Shown here: positions 8,717 through 16,678 of the stretch, piece by piece
Layout of the letters: every line of letters starts with the position of its first letter
Position numbering within the stretch: the stretch's first letter is position 1
From: Georgenia soli
GTDB lineage: Bacteria; Actinomycetota; Actinomycetes; Actinomycetales; Actinomycetaceae
DNA length: 64,000 nucleotides
Direction of reading: 5' to 3'
NCBI RefSeq assembly: GCF_002563695.1
Contig: NZ_PDJI01000004.1
Coordinates: 434,001-498,000, forward strand
The notes under the pieces: generated by a model
Seen by the model: only the letters and a program-made list of their open reading frames with translations
Database searches by the model: none
Told to the model about the DNA's origin: nothing
Position numbers and translations under genes: made by a program

Positions 8717-8941
8717 ATGGCCAGGATGACGCAGAAGGAAGCTACCGCCGTCAACGTCTTGCTCGGGTACATGGTCGGCAAGGGCGACTTGCCCCCGCGC
8801 GAGGTGGTCTTGTCGCTGGAGACTCTCGCAAGCCGGGCGTACAACCGCCTCCAGGCAGGTTGGGATGAAACAGCGGTGCGTCGCCAGTGGCCACACGCAT
8901 ACGACGACCATCAGACCGACGCCCAGGCAGACCCCGCCTGA
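8717..8941 (+). CDS. Small hypothetical protein, 74 aa
   Basis: The ATG at 8717 opens a 74-residue frame: MARMTQKEATAVNVLLGYMV, then GDLPPREVVLSLETLASRAY and a WPHAYDDHQ tail. It looks like an all-helical soluble protein, with an acidic, proline-containing middle, of a kind seen among accessory genes of actinobacterial integrated elements. I do not recognise a named family with confidence. There is no good Shine-Dalgarno before this ATG, though a frame extends upstream to 8393. It ends just before a hairpin that separates it from the convergent membrane-protein gene. Confidence 0.55.
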   Translation: MARMTQKEATAVNVLLGYMVGKGDLPPREVVLSLETLASRAYNRLQAGWDETAVRRQWPHAYDDHQTDAQADPA

Positions 8942-8974
8942 CCCTCCCGAGTTACGTTGTTAGATCAAGTCAAG

Positions 8975-8995
8975 CGCGGCGTCTTCGACGCCGCG
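8975..8995. terminator. Hairpin between convergent element genes
   Basis: A perfect 9-bp stem (CGCGGCGTC / GACGCCGCG) with a TTC loop lies midway between the stop codons at 8941 and 9003. No U-tract is present; position suggests shared termination. Confidence 0.5.
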
Positions 8996-9002
8996 TAACG
9001 GG

Positions 9003-9803
9003 TCAGGATCCGCCCCACAGCTCAAACACTCCGGTAGCAACGCCTCCCGCAACGGCGCTCACGAGCGCAATACCAATGCCCTGCTTCTGCTGGCCGCTCA
9101 GCCGCCGCGCTTCACTTCTGCGTCTCGGGTGCACAAGCGCACCACCGAACGTGCGATTCTTGTAAAACACGTACATCACCAGCGTGAGCGACATCAAAGT
9201 GAATGGAATCGCGGAGACCAGCAACTGCCCCAGGGACTGTTCTTCTGCACTTAGAAAACTAGCCGCGCCGAGAACGGCGCCAGCAACGAGGAACACCCAT
9301 AGGTTCCTGACACCGACGGCGAGACTTGCGCGCACGCTGCGCCTTTCAGCAAGGTAGTCACCGATACTGTCGGCCAGTTCGCGCCCTCCAGGGTCACGTG
9401 CCACGGCCCAGATGTAAGAAACACTACGGGCAAGCGTGACCGTGACGAACGGGTGGGATACGGCAATCTGCACGTCTGCAAGCTCTTCTGGAGTTGCATC
9501 CTTCAGGTCGTGAGAGTTGTCCGCCACGGCTGAACCGGCACGAATTTCTACGCACCGGTGGACTTCACCGTCTTCTGGACTCGACGGTGGCAACTTCCCC
9601 ATCAGTTGAGTGAGCTGATCCCGCTCCTCGGCCGAGAGTTCGCTGTACTTACTAGCGAAAGCTGCATCCATATCACGATGCGCCTCGACGCTAGCCTTTT
9701 CCATCGCCGCCACGATTACTTCGATGTCGTCTAGATACACCTCGGCACCGGGCACGGTTCTTTTGTAATGCTTCTCCGGCGCGATGGAACGCTTCAGCGG
9801 CAC
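9003..9803 (-). CDS. Hypothetical membrane protein, 3 TM
   Basis: I do not recognise this 266-residue protein. Residues 1-160 are soluble, charged and mostly helical, with LDDIEVIVAAMEK at 24-36 and LADVQIAVSHPFVTVTLARS at about 108-127. They are followed by three hydrophobic segments at about 168-184, 192-213 and 243-262, separated by a basic loop (HPRRRSEARRLSGQQK). It starts at GTG 9803 behind GGGGACGGAC. The gene is lower in G+C than its chromosomal neighbours and lies at the right end of the integrated element, so it is probably cargo. A soluble sensor-like domain with a C-terminal membrane anchor would suit a defence or abortive-infection effector, but nothing in the sequence proves this. 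Confidence 0.7.
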   Translation of the reverse strand: MPLKRSIAPEKHYKRTVPGAEVYLDDIEVIVAAMEKASVEAHRDMDAAFASKYSELSAEERDQLTQLMGKLPPSSPEDGEVHRCVEIRAGSAVADNSHDLKDATPEELADVQIAVSHPFVTVTLARSVSYIWAVARDPGGRELADSIGDYLAERRSVRASLAVGVRNLWVFLVAGAVLGAASFLSAEEQSLGQLLVSAIPFTLMSLTLVMYVFYKNRTFGGALVHPRRRSEARRLSGQQKQGIGIALVSAVAGGVATGVFELWGGS

Positions 9804-10338
9804 GTCCGTCCCCAGTATTCAGTGCGTCATAACAGAACGTCCACAACCGTACCAGCAGGGGTCTTAACGCATAGCGGGCTTGCCGAATTACGTCACGCCC
9901 GACAGGTGATGAAGCCCAGCCAGCCGTTGCCAGTGGCGAGCCAACCTCCCGGACGGTCTGCGGGACGTCAGGTGCCACGCACGACAGGCGGAGCAACGAT
10001 GCACCCACAGGGACACCCCGAGTCCCCGCGCAGTTCGTCGGCGCACGACCTTGCGAAGCGCAGAGGCCGCGAGCCGCGGACTTGCATACGAAACCTTGTG
10101 GCAACCAGACACGAAGCACCCCTGACGAGAGGTGCGCGTTGGCTTACTGACCAGTCCACACCTGGGTCTGCCTCATATGCGCGACGCCGTTTAGACCTGA
10201 AGGCCATGACAACGGAGACGTTAGCGGACGAACCGACGGCGCATATGGATAGCGACCGGGTCCCCAGGGCGTCTTTCCATGTGATGGCGCAATGACTTCG
10301 GCGTTAGAGCCTCGTACGGTCGGACGGCGCCCGCCCAC
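9804..10338. other. Gene-free right end of the element
   Basis: About 535 bp without a supported gene; short frames on both strands lack coding character. It holds a spaced inverted repeat (CATATGCGC 10174-10182 / GCGCATATG 10239-10247) and presumably the right attachment site. The last part carries the promoter of the aldo/keto reductase gene. Confidence 0.5.
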
Positions 10339-10344
10339 TACCGT
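10339..10344 (+). promoter_or_regulatory. -10 box of a leaderless promoter
   Basis: TACCGT ends 6 nt before the ATG at 10351, and no ribosome site is visible. This is the arrangement of leaderless actinobacterial transcripts, and it marks chromosomal sequence to the right of the element. Confidence 0.45.
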
Positions 10345-10350
10345 GGTGCC

Positions 10351-11328
10351 ATGCAGCAGCGCAGGGTCGGCCGGACGGGCCTGACGGTCTCCAGCATCGG
10401 GCTGGGGACCATGACGTGGGGCCGGGACACCGACGAGCACGACGCCGCCGAGCAGCTCGAGGTCTTCCTCGAGGCCGGGGGCACCCTGCTCGACACCGCC
10501 GCGACCTACGGTGCCGGCGCGTCCGAGGCGCTCATCGGCAAGCTGCTCGGTGCGTCCGTGGACCGCCAGGACGTCGTGCTCGTCTCCAAGGCCGGGGTGC
10601 GCTCGCGCCGCACGGCCGACGGCGGAGGCGTCGTCGACGCCTCGCGCGGCTCCCTGCTCGACAGCCTCGACGACTCCCTCGACCGGCTCGGCACCGACCA
10701 CCTCGACCTCTGGCTCGTCCAGACGCCCGACCCGGCCACCCCGCTCGAGGAGACGCTCGGCGCGCTCGAGCACGCCGTCGCGACAGGGCGAACCCGGTAC
10801 GTCGGGCTGTCGAACTACCCGGCGTGGACGACGGCGCAGGCGGCCACCATGCTGGCGCCGCCGTCCGGTCCGGGGCTGGCCGCCGTCGAGGTCGAGTACT
10901 CGCTGCTGCAGCGGGGCGTCGAGCGCGAGGTCGTGCCCGCCGCGGGCGCGTTGGGCGCGGGGCTGCTGGCCTGGTCGCCGCTCGGGCGCGGGGTGCTGAC
11001 GGGCAAGTACCGCGCCACGGTGCCGGCGAGCTCGCGGGCGGCGTCGCCGCACCTGCGCGGGTTCGTGGAGCCGTACCTCAACGACCGCTCCCACGGCGTG
11101 GTGGAGGCGGTGACGACGGCGGCCGCCGGGCTCGGGCGGACCCCGCTCGAGGTGGCCCTCGCCTGGGTGCGGGACGCGCCCGGCGTCAGCTGCGCGATCG
11201 CGGGCGCGCGCACCGCGGGCCAGCTGCGCGGCGTCCTGGCGGCGGTGGACCTCGAGCTGCCTGCCCCGATCCGCTCCGTGCTCGACGAGGTCACGGCGCC
11301 GGAGATCGGCTACCCCGAGCGCTTCTGA
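10351..11328 (+). CDS. Aldo/keto reductase
   Basis: This 325-residue protein has the (beta/alpha)8 fold of NADPH-dependent aldo/keto reductases. The N-terminal QQRRVGRTGLTVSSIGLGTMTWG is typical. Catalytic tetrad residues are visible as Asp48 (LLDTAATYG), Tyr53 and Lys80 (LVSKAG), but the usual His is replaced by Gln124 (LWLVQTPDP). The GLSNYPAW and C-terminal AGARTAGQL blocks fit the cofactor-binding part. The substrate is unknown. It neighbours uppP across the integrated element. The His-to-Gln change may lower reductase activity or alter substrate, as in some AKR subgroups. Confidence 0.88.
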   Translation: MQQRRVGRTGLTVSSIGLGTMTWGRDTDEHDAAEQLEVFLEAGGTLLDTAATYGAGASEALIGKLLGASVDRQDVVLVSKAGVRSRRTADGGGVVDASRGSLLDSLDDSLDRLGTDHLDLWLVQTPDPATPLEETLGALEHAVATGRTRYVGLSNYPAWTTAQAATMLAPPSGPGLAAVEVEYSLLQRGVEREVVPAAGALGAGLLAWSPLGRGVLTGKYRATVPASSRAASPHLRGFVEPYLNDRSHGVVEAVTTAAAGLGRTPLEVALAWVRDAPGVSCAIAGARTAGQLRGVLAAVDLELPAPIRSVLDEVTAPEIGYPERF

Positions 11329-11463
11329 GGGGCCTGGCTACTTCGGCTGGTCTCGCCTCCACGCTCCCTTGCCGCGAACCTCTTACGCGGCAGCCCTCTT
11401 CACCGCGCGCTCGCCATGGCGCACCATGGGAAGCAGCCCGGGGGCCGACCCCCAGGAGGCACC

Positions 11464-12933
11464 ATGCCCAGCGTCGAGCAGGCCGACCTCACCACAGAGC
11501 AACCGCGCGTCCGGGTGAGGGTGAACGAGATCCTCAACCGGCGGCCGGCGGTGGGCTTCGCCCTGGCGGTGGTCCGCGGCGGCGATCTGGAGTCCTTCAC
11601 CGCGCACGGGCTCGCCGACATCGCCACCCGCCGCTCGGTCACCCTCGACACGGTTTTCCGCGTCGGCTCGATCACGAAGACCTTCACCGCGATCGCCGTC
11701 ATGCAGCTGGTCGAGCGGGGCCTCGTCGAGCTCGACGCCCCCGCGAACGACTACCTGCGCGCCTACAAGCTCGTGCCCGCCGACCCGGCCCACCGGCCAG
11801 CCACGCTGCGCCACCTGCTCACCCACACCGCCGGTGTCAGCGAGCAGGTGCCGCGCTCGGGGCTGCTCCGGCCGAACTTCGGCGAGACCGTCCCGGCCGG
11901 GCGGCCGGTGCCGTCCCTCGCGGAGTACTACCGCGGCGAGCTGCGCCTCGCCGCCGAGCCCGGCACTCGGTTCCGGTACACCGACCACGGTCCGGCGACG
12001 CTCGGCCAGCTGGTCGCCGACGTGAGCGGGCAGCCGCTGCACCGGTACCTGCACGACCACGTTTTCGCCCCGCTCGGCATGACCGACACGACGATGCTGC
12101 CCTCCGAGGTGGACCGGGAGCGACTGGCCACCGGCTACCGGATCGGGCGCCACGGTCCGGTCGAGGTCCCGGCCTTCGAGTACATCCCGGCGGGGGCCGG
12201 CGCCGCCTTCTCCACCCCGCGGGACATGGCGCGCTACGCCGTCGCCCTTCTCGCCGGCGGCGGCAACGAGCACGGCGCCGTGCTGCGGGCGGAGTCGCTG
12301 GAGGCGATGTTCGCCCCGCAGTACCGGTCGGACCCCCGGCTGCCCGGGCTCGGGCTCGCCTTCTGGCGCGTGGACGCCGGCGGGCACCGCGCGGTCGAGC
12401 ACCAGGGCGTCATCCCGCCGTACTTCGCGCAACTCTACGCCGCCCCGGACGACGACGTGGGCCTGGTCGCGTTCACCAACGGCACCCGGGGCGGGTCGAC
12501 CTGGCTCGCGGCGGAGACGGGCGCGCTGCTCGACTCCCTCCTCGGCGTACCGGAGCCGACCGTCCGCGCCGATGTCCCCGAGCGCCCGGACGTCTGGGCC
12601 GACCTCTGCGGGCGCTACACCCTCCCCGGCCCGGCCACGCTCACCGACGTGCGGGTGCGCGGCGTCGTCGGCGCCGGCCTCCAGCTTCGGGTGCGCGGCG
12701 GCCGGCTCGTGCTGCGGGCCCTCACGCCCGTCCGGGCGCTCTACCGCGGCCTCGTCCTGCACCCCGACGACGACGGCGACCCCTACGCCTTCCGCATCGA
12801 GGTGCCCCAGCTCGGGAGCCTGCGGGTGGTGTTCACGCCGCCGTCCGCGGACTCGCCCGCGGCGCTGCACCTGGACGGGATGCCGCTCACCGCCTACCGG
12901 GGAGGCAGCCGTGCCGCGGCTCGACACGCGTGA
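11464..12933 (+). CDS. Serine hydrolase, class C beta-lactamase family, copy 1
   Basis: This 489-residue protein has an N-terminal beta-lactamase/transpeptidase-like domain with the nucleophile motif Ser69-Ile-Thr-Lys72, a DAPANDYLRAYKLVP segment and HLLTHTAGVSE. The second motif reads Tyr-Thr-Asp (FRYTDHG) rather than the normal YxN. About 100 C-terminal residues (from near GRYTLPG) form an extra beta-rich domain. No signal peptide is visible, so it should be cytoplasmic. The ATG at 11464 has an AGGAGG site 4 nt upstream. The next gene, a paralogue, overlaps its last 23 bp. Likely an esterase, peptidase or amidase; the substrate is unknown. Confidence 0.85.
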   Translation: MPSVEQADLTTEQPRVRVRVNEILNRRPAVGFALAVVRGGDLESFTAHGLADIATRRSVTLDTVFRVGSITKTFTAIAVMQLVERGLVELDAPANDYLRAYKLVPADPAHRPATLRHLLTHTAGVSEQVPRSGLLRPNFGETVPAGRPVPSLAEYYRGELRLAAEPGTRFRYTDHGPATLGQLVADVSGQPLHRYLHDHVFAPLGMTDTTMLPSEVDRERLATGYRIGRHGPVEVPAFEYIPAGAGAAFSTPRDMARYAVALLAGGGNEHGAVLRAESLEAMFAPQYRSDPRLPGLGLAFWRVDAGGHRAVEHQGVIPPYFAQLYAAPDDDVGLVAFTNGTRGGSTWLAAETGALLDSLLGVPEPTVRADVPERPDVWADLCGRYTLPGPATLTDVRVRGVVGAGLQLRVRGGRLVLRALTPVRALYRGLVLHPDDDGDPYAFRIEVPQLGSLRVVFTPPSADSPAALHLDGMPLTAYRGGSRAAARHA

Positions 12934-14344
12934 GCTGACCACCGCCGTCGGCCAGGTCCTCAACCGCTGGCCCACGGCGGGGCTGGCCGTGGCGGCCGTC
13001 CGGGGCGGCGAGCTGGTCTGGTCCCACCACCACGGGGTCGCCGACGTCGCGAGCGGCACGCCCGTGGACGAGGACACCGTCTTCCGCGTCGGCTCGGTGA
13101 CAAAGACGCTCACCGCGGTGGCGGTGATGCAGCTGTGGGAGCGCGGGGTCATCGACCTCGACGCCCCGGTGGCCGACTACCTGCGCGCGTTCGAGCTCGT
13201 GCCCGGCCGGGCGGACCTCCGCCCGCCGACGGTGCGCCACCTGCTCACCCACACCGCCGGGGTCCGCGCGGTGCGGACCGCGCCGGACCTGCTCCGGCCC
13301 GTGCTCGGCTGGGGCGCGCCGCCCGGCCGGGCGCCCTCGCCCGCCGAGTACTACCGCGGCGGGCTGCGCTTCGACGTCCAGCCGGGCACCAAGTGGGCCT
13401 ACACCAACCACGGGTTCACCGCGCTGGGCCAGCTCGTCGAGGACGTCAAGGGCGTCCCGTTCGCGAGCTACCTGCGCGAGCACGTCCTCGACCCGCTGGG
13501 CATGGACAGCTCCGACGTCGTCCGGTCCGACCGGGTGCTCGCCCATCTGGCGACCGGTTACGAGCTGCGCCGCCGCGGCCTGCACCCGGTCGAGGACCTC
13601 GAGGTCGTCACGGCGGGCGGCGGCGCCCTGTACTCGACGGCCCGGGACCTGGCTCGCTACGCCGCGGCGCTGCTGGGCGGCGGCGCCAACGGCAACGGCC
13701 GGGTCCTGCGACCGGAGAGCCTGGCCCTGATGTTCCAGCCGCACCACCAGCCCGACCCCCGGGTGCCGGGCGTGGGGCTCGGCTTCTACCCCGGCACGGT
13801 CGGCGGTCACCGCACGGTGGGCCACGACGGGATCTGGAAGGGCTTCCTCGCCGACCTCCTCCTGGCCCCGGACGACGGCGTGGGGGTGGTCGCCCTGGGC
13901 AACACGAGCTCGTTCGACCCTCGCGGGGCGCCCGTGCCCGCGGCGGAGGCGGTGCTCCGCCAGCTCCTCGGTGTGTCCGCGGCGGAGATCCGGACGGACG
14001 TCCCGCAGCGGCCCGCCACGTGGGGCGACCTCTGCGGCCGCTACTCGCTGGGGCCCGGCCCGCTGCTGGACCCGCAGCCGCGGATGGTGCTGGGTTCCGC
14101 CGTCGAGGTGCTCGTGCGGCGGGGCCGGCTGGTGGTGCGCGGGCGGCGACCGGTCCCAGCCGTGCGCAGGGGTCTACGCCTCCATCCCGACGGCGAGGAC
14201 CCAGACCTCTTCCGCGTCGACCTGACCGAGATCGGTCCTGGCGTCGTCCCCGTCGCCTTCAGCCGCGGGCCCGACGGCCGGGTGACGGCCATGCACACCG
14301 GCCTGCTCGGGATCTCCTACCCGCGGCTGCCCGACCTGCGCTGA
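12911..14344 (+). CDS. Serine hydrolase, class C beta-lactamase family, copy 2
   Basis: This 477-residue paralogue of the preceding gene has the same domain order. The active-site motif is Ser62-Val-Thr-Lys65 and the second motif is a canonical Tyr-Thr-Asn (WAYTNHGF). HLLTHTAGVR, the ELRRRGLHPVEDLEVV segment and a C-terminal GRYSLGPGP beta domain follow. It starts at GTG 12911 with GGAGG at 12901-12905, and the two frames overlap by 23 bp, so they are translationally coupled. No export signal is visible. Tandem duplication followed by divergence of the YxN motif in copy 1 is the simplest history. Confidence 0.85.
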   Translation: MPRLDTRELTTAVGQVLNRWPTAGLAVAAVRGGELVWSHHHGVADVASGTPVDEDTVFRVGSVTKTLTAVAVMQLWERGVIDLDAPVADYLRAFELVPGRADLRPPTVRHLLTHTAGVRAVRTAPDLLRPVLGWGAPPGRAPSPAEYYRGGLRFDVQPGTKWAYTNHGFTALGQLVEDVKGVPFASYLREHVLDPLGMDSSDVVRSDRVLAHLATGYELRRRGLHPVEDLEVVTAGGGALYSTARDLARYAAALLGGGANGNGRVLRPESLALMFQPHHQPDPRVPGVGLGFYPGTVGGHRTVGHDGIWKGFLADLLLAPDDGVGVVALGNTSSFDPRGAPVPAAEAVLRQLLGVSAAEIRTDVPQRPATWGDLCGRYSLGPGPLLDPQPRMVLGSAVEVLVRRGRLVVRGRRPVPAVRRGLRLHPDGEDPDLFRVDLTEIGPGVVPVAFSRGPDGRVTAMHTGLLGISYPRLPDLR

Positions 14345-14352
14345 GAGAGGGC

Positions 14353-14628
14353 TCAGGCCTCCTCGTACTCCTCGTCGTCGTCGTCATCGTCGTCGTACTC
14401 GAGGTCGTCGTCGTCCTCGTCGTCGTCCTCGGAGTAGATGTCGAACGGGGTATCGACCCCGAAACCGGTGAACAACGCGTCGTCGTAGGTGTCGAATGCA
14501 TCCATGAGCGTGTTCGCAGCTGCCACGACCGCCGGTGCGTCGCTGTCCTGCGCCGCGGCGACGGCGTCGTAGTGTGCTTCGAACGCAGCGATGAGTCGGT
14601 CGAGAGCAGCGCGCGGGTCGTTAGCCAT
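14353..14628 (-). CDS. Small protein with acidic tail, 91 aa
   Basis: This small protein has a helical N-terminal half (residues 1-50, MANDPRAALDRLIAAFEAHY...), then GFGVDTPFDIYSE and a run of about 25 Asp/Glu residues with a few Tyr at the C-terminus. The tail gives the DNA a GTC-type trinucleotide repetitive look (14374-14435). Similar acidic-tailed proteins are common in Micrococcales. I know no function for them; mimicry of nucleic acid or chaperone-like binding is conceivable. Translation begins at the ATG at 14628, and it converges with the serine hydrolase pair, with an 8-bp gap. Confidence 0.7.
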   Translation of the reverse strand: MANDPRAALDRLIAAFEAHYDAVAAAQDSDAPAVVAAANTLMDAFDTYDDALFTGFGVDTPFDIYSEDDDEDDDDLEYDDDDDDDEEYEEA

Positions 14629-14726
14629 GGCATGAGCCTAGCGGTCCCGTCGGAGCGGCACACCACCGTCTCTGACCTGCGGAAATGCGCCCAGTTTTGA
14701 GTTTGACCGCCGACGCGAGGGAGCAT

Positions 14727-14972
14727 ATGGGGATGCCGGGCAAGAACCACGAGATGGCCGCCGGGAGGCGCCGCACCGCCTCGTCCACCGCCTACTACGA
14801 GTACCGGACCGTCACGCTCCCCCGCGACCTGAGCCGTGGTGACGTGCGCAAGCTCCTCACCGACGAGGCCGAGTACGGCCGGTGGGAGCTGGCCCGGACC
14901 CGGCTCTACCTCGGTGGCACGCGGAAGGTGTGGCTGCGCCGCAAGGCGATGCGGGTGCCGAGCACGCTCTGA
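14727..14972 (+). CDS. DUF5703 family protein
   Basis: This protein of about 81 residues contains the family signature YYEYRTVTLPRDLSRGDVRKLLTDEAEYGRWELARTRLYLGG followed by RKVWLRRKAMRV. These small actinobacterial proteins have no known function, and this one shows no membrane segment. The ATG at 14727 is preferred over 14685 because GAGGGA lies just before it; 14733 is also possible. It is convergent with the M20 peptidase gene, a neighbour often seen for this family. Confidence 0.85.
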   Translation: MGMPGKNHEMAAGRRRTASSTAYYEYRTVTLPRDLSRGDVRKLLTDEAEYGRWELARTRLYLGGTRKVWLRRKAMRVPSTL

Positions 14973-14993
14973 CCCCCGCACCGCCCCGCCGGC

Positions 14994-16340
14994 TCAGCAG
15001 GTGCGCAGCATCCGCTCGAGCACGCGGCAGCCGAAGCGCAGCGCGTCCGCTGGCACGCGCTCGTCGACCCCGTGGAACATGCCGGCGAAGTCCAGGTCGG
15101 CCGGCAGCCGCAGCGGCGCAAACCCGTAGCCGGTGATGCCCAGCCGGGACAGCGCCTTGTTGTCCGTGCCGCCCGAGAGCATGTACGGCAGCACCGTGGC
15201 GCCCGGGTCCTCGGCGTCGATCGCGCCGATCATGGCGTCGACCAGCCCGCCCTCGAACGGCACCTCGAGCGCCCTGTCGCGGTGGATGTCCTCGAACCGC
15301 ACGCCGGGGCCGGCGAGGCGGGCGAGGGTGTCCATGACCTCCTGCTCCTCCCCCGGCAGGAACCGCACGTCGACGGAGGCGCTGGCGGAGCCGGGGATGA
15401 CGTTCGCCTTGTAGCCGGCGTCCAGCTGCGTCGGGTTCGCGCCGGTGCGCAGCGTGGCGCCGACGAACTTCTTCGCCGGGCCGAGCGCGTCGACGAGGCG
15501 GTCGATGCCGTCCGGGTCCTCGGGGTCGAACGTGGTGCCGGTCAGATCCGCGACGCCGGTGAGGAGCTGGCGGACGGTACCCGTGAGGTTCAGCGGCCAC
15601 GAGTGCTCGCCGATGCGGTGGACCGCGCCGGCGAGCCGGGTGACGGCGTTGTCCTGGTTGACCTGCGAGCCGTGGCCGGCGGTGCCGTCGGCGAGGAGGC
15701 GCAGCCAGGCGAGGCCCTTCTCGGCGGTCTGGAGCAGGTAGACGCGGCGGCCGTCGATCTCGACGGAGTAGCCGCCAACCTCGCTGACCGCCTCGGTGGC
15801 CCCTTCGAACAGGTCCGGCCGGTTCGAGACGAGCCAGTGGGCCCCCATCTTGCTGCCGGCCTCCTCGTCCGCGAAGAGCCCGACGATCACGTCGCGCGGC
15901 GGGCGCCAGCCCGTGCGGGCCATGTCGCGCACGACCGCCAGGATCATCGCGTCCATGTCCTTCATGTCGACGGCGCCACGGCCCCAGATCATGCCGTCGA
16001 GCTCCTCGGCGGCGAAGGGGTCGACGGACCAGTCGTCGGCGGCCGCGGGGACGACGTCGGTGTGCCCGTGGAGCACGAGGGCCGGACGCGTCGGGTCGGT
16101 GCCGGGGATGCGCAGGACGACGCTGGCGCGCCCGGGCGCGGACTCGATGAGCTCGGGGTCCCAGCCGACCTCGGTGAGCAGCTCCATGACCAGCTCGGCC
16201 GCGGCCCGCTCCCCCGGTCCGGAGCCGTCGCCGTAGTTGGAGGTGTCCAGGCGGATGAGGTCGCGGCAGATCTGCACCACCTCGTCCTCGGGGCGCACGG
16301 CAGGGGTCTCGGCGGAGGTGGTGGGCTGCGTCGTCATCAT
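14994..16340 (-). CDS. M20/M25/M40 family metallopeptidase
   Basis: This 448-residue dinuclear zinc hydrolase is of the dipeptidase/carboxypeptidase/deacylase type. Metal and catalytic motifs are LVLHGHTDVVP (His93, Asp95), WGRGAVDMKD (Asp125), FADEEAGS (Glu159 as general base, Glu160), SEVGG and a C-terminal FHGVDERVP with the last His ligand. The central dimerisation domain is present. No signal peptide, so cytoplasmic. The substrate is probably a peptide or an N-acyl amino acid, not further defined. Confidence 0.9.
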   Translation of the reverse strand: MMTTQPTTSAETPAVRPEDEVVQICRDLIRLDTSNYGDGSGPGERAAAELVMELLTEVGWDPELIESAPGRASVVLRIPGTDPTRPALVLHGHTDVVPAAADDWSVDPFAAEELDGMIWGRGAVDMKDMDAMILAVVRDMARTGWRPPRDVIVGLFADEEAGSKMGAHWLVSNRPDLFEGATEAVSEVGGYSVEIDGRRVYLLQTAEKGLAWLRLLADGTAGHGSQVNQDNAVTRLAGAVHRIGEHSWPLNLTGTVRQLLTGVADLTGTTFDPEDPDGIDRLVDALGPAKKFVGATLRTGANPTQLDAGYKANVIPGSASASVDVRFLPGEEQEVMDTLARLAGPGVRFEDIHRDRALEVPFEGGLVDAMIGAIDAEDPGATVLPYMLSGGTDNKALSRLGITGYGFAPLRLPADLDFAGMFHGVDERVPADALRFGCRVLERMLRTC

Positions 16341-16678
16341 GGTCGCAGGCTACCCACGTGAGGGGCGCCGTCGTCCTTCCCCTGCTGATGACGGCGCAAT
16401 CACGTCCGTAACGCGTCGTTCTCGGACACACTCGGACCACTTGCCGACGTGGGCAAGAAGGCTCCGCGCCAGACGCGCGTCACGGTGAGAACCAGCCGCG
16501 CACAGATGAAGGACGGTCCATGACGCGCACTGGCGGTACGGCACCCGGGCGGGTGACGGCACCTCCGGCCGGCTCCGGGGAGGTGCAGCGGCCCGAACAC
16601 GTGCGCGGGTACGAACCGGGGCGACGACCGTCTCCAAGCGGCGGATTCGGACCGGAGAGAGTCCCTACACTCCGGGCC

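Larger units (their letters stand above)
5852..10338. mobile_element. Small integrated element with serine recombinase
   Basis: Four genes (serine recombinase, HUH replication-like protein, 74-aa protein and an unknown membrane protein) sit between uppP and an aldo/keto reductase, both ordinary chromosomal genes. Base composition is lower in G+C on the right side (8940-10300). No FtsK/TraB transfer gene, relaxase, capsid gene or recognisable excisionase is present. The outer limits given are the maximum possible: the left end lies between the uppP promoter and the recombinase start, and the right end before the aldo/keto reductase promoter at 10339. I could not find a clear direct repeat marking attL and attR, so the borders are not defined. 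Confidence 0.7.

Noticed and set aside
10174..10247. CATATGCGC / GCGCATATG spaced inverted repeat as a recombinase site
   Set aside because: Its core CATATG is itself palindromic and the arms are short and 56 bp apart, so chance is a good explanation.
5852..10338. Direct repeats marking attL and attR of the element
   Set aside because: Only an 8-bp shared string (GGCGGAGC) was seen on both sides, which is too short to claim in GC-rich DNA.
10416..12938. An 840-codon plus-strand frame across the aldo/keto reductase and the first serine hydrolase
   Set aside because: Arg/Ala/Pro-rich shadow in another frame of two clearly coding genes.
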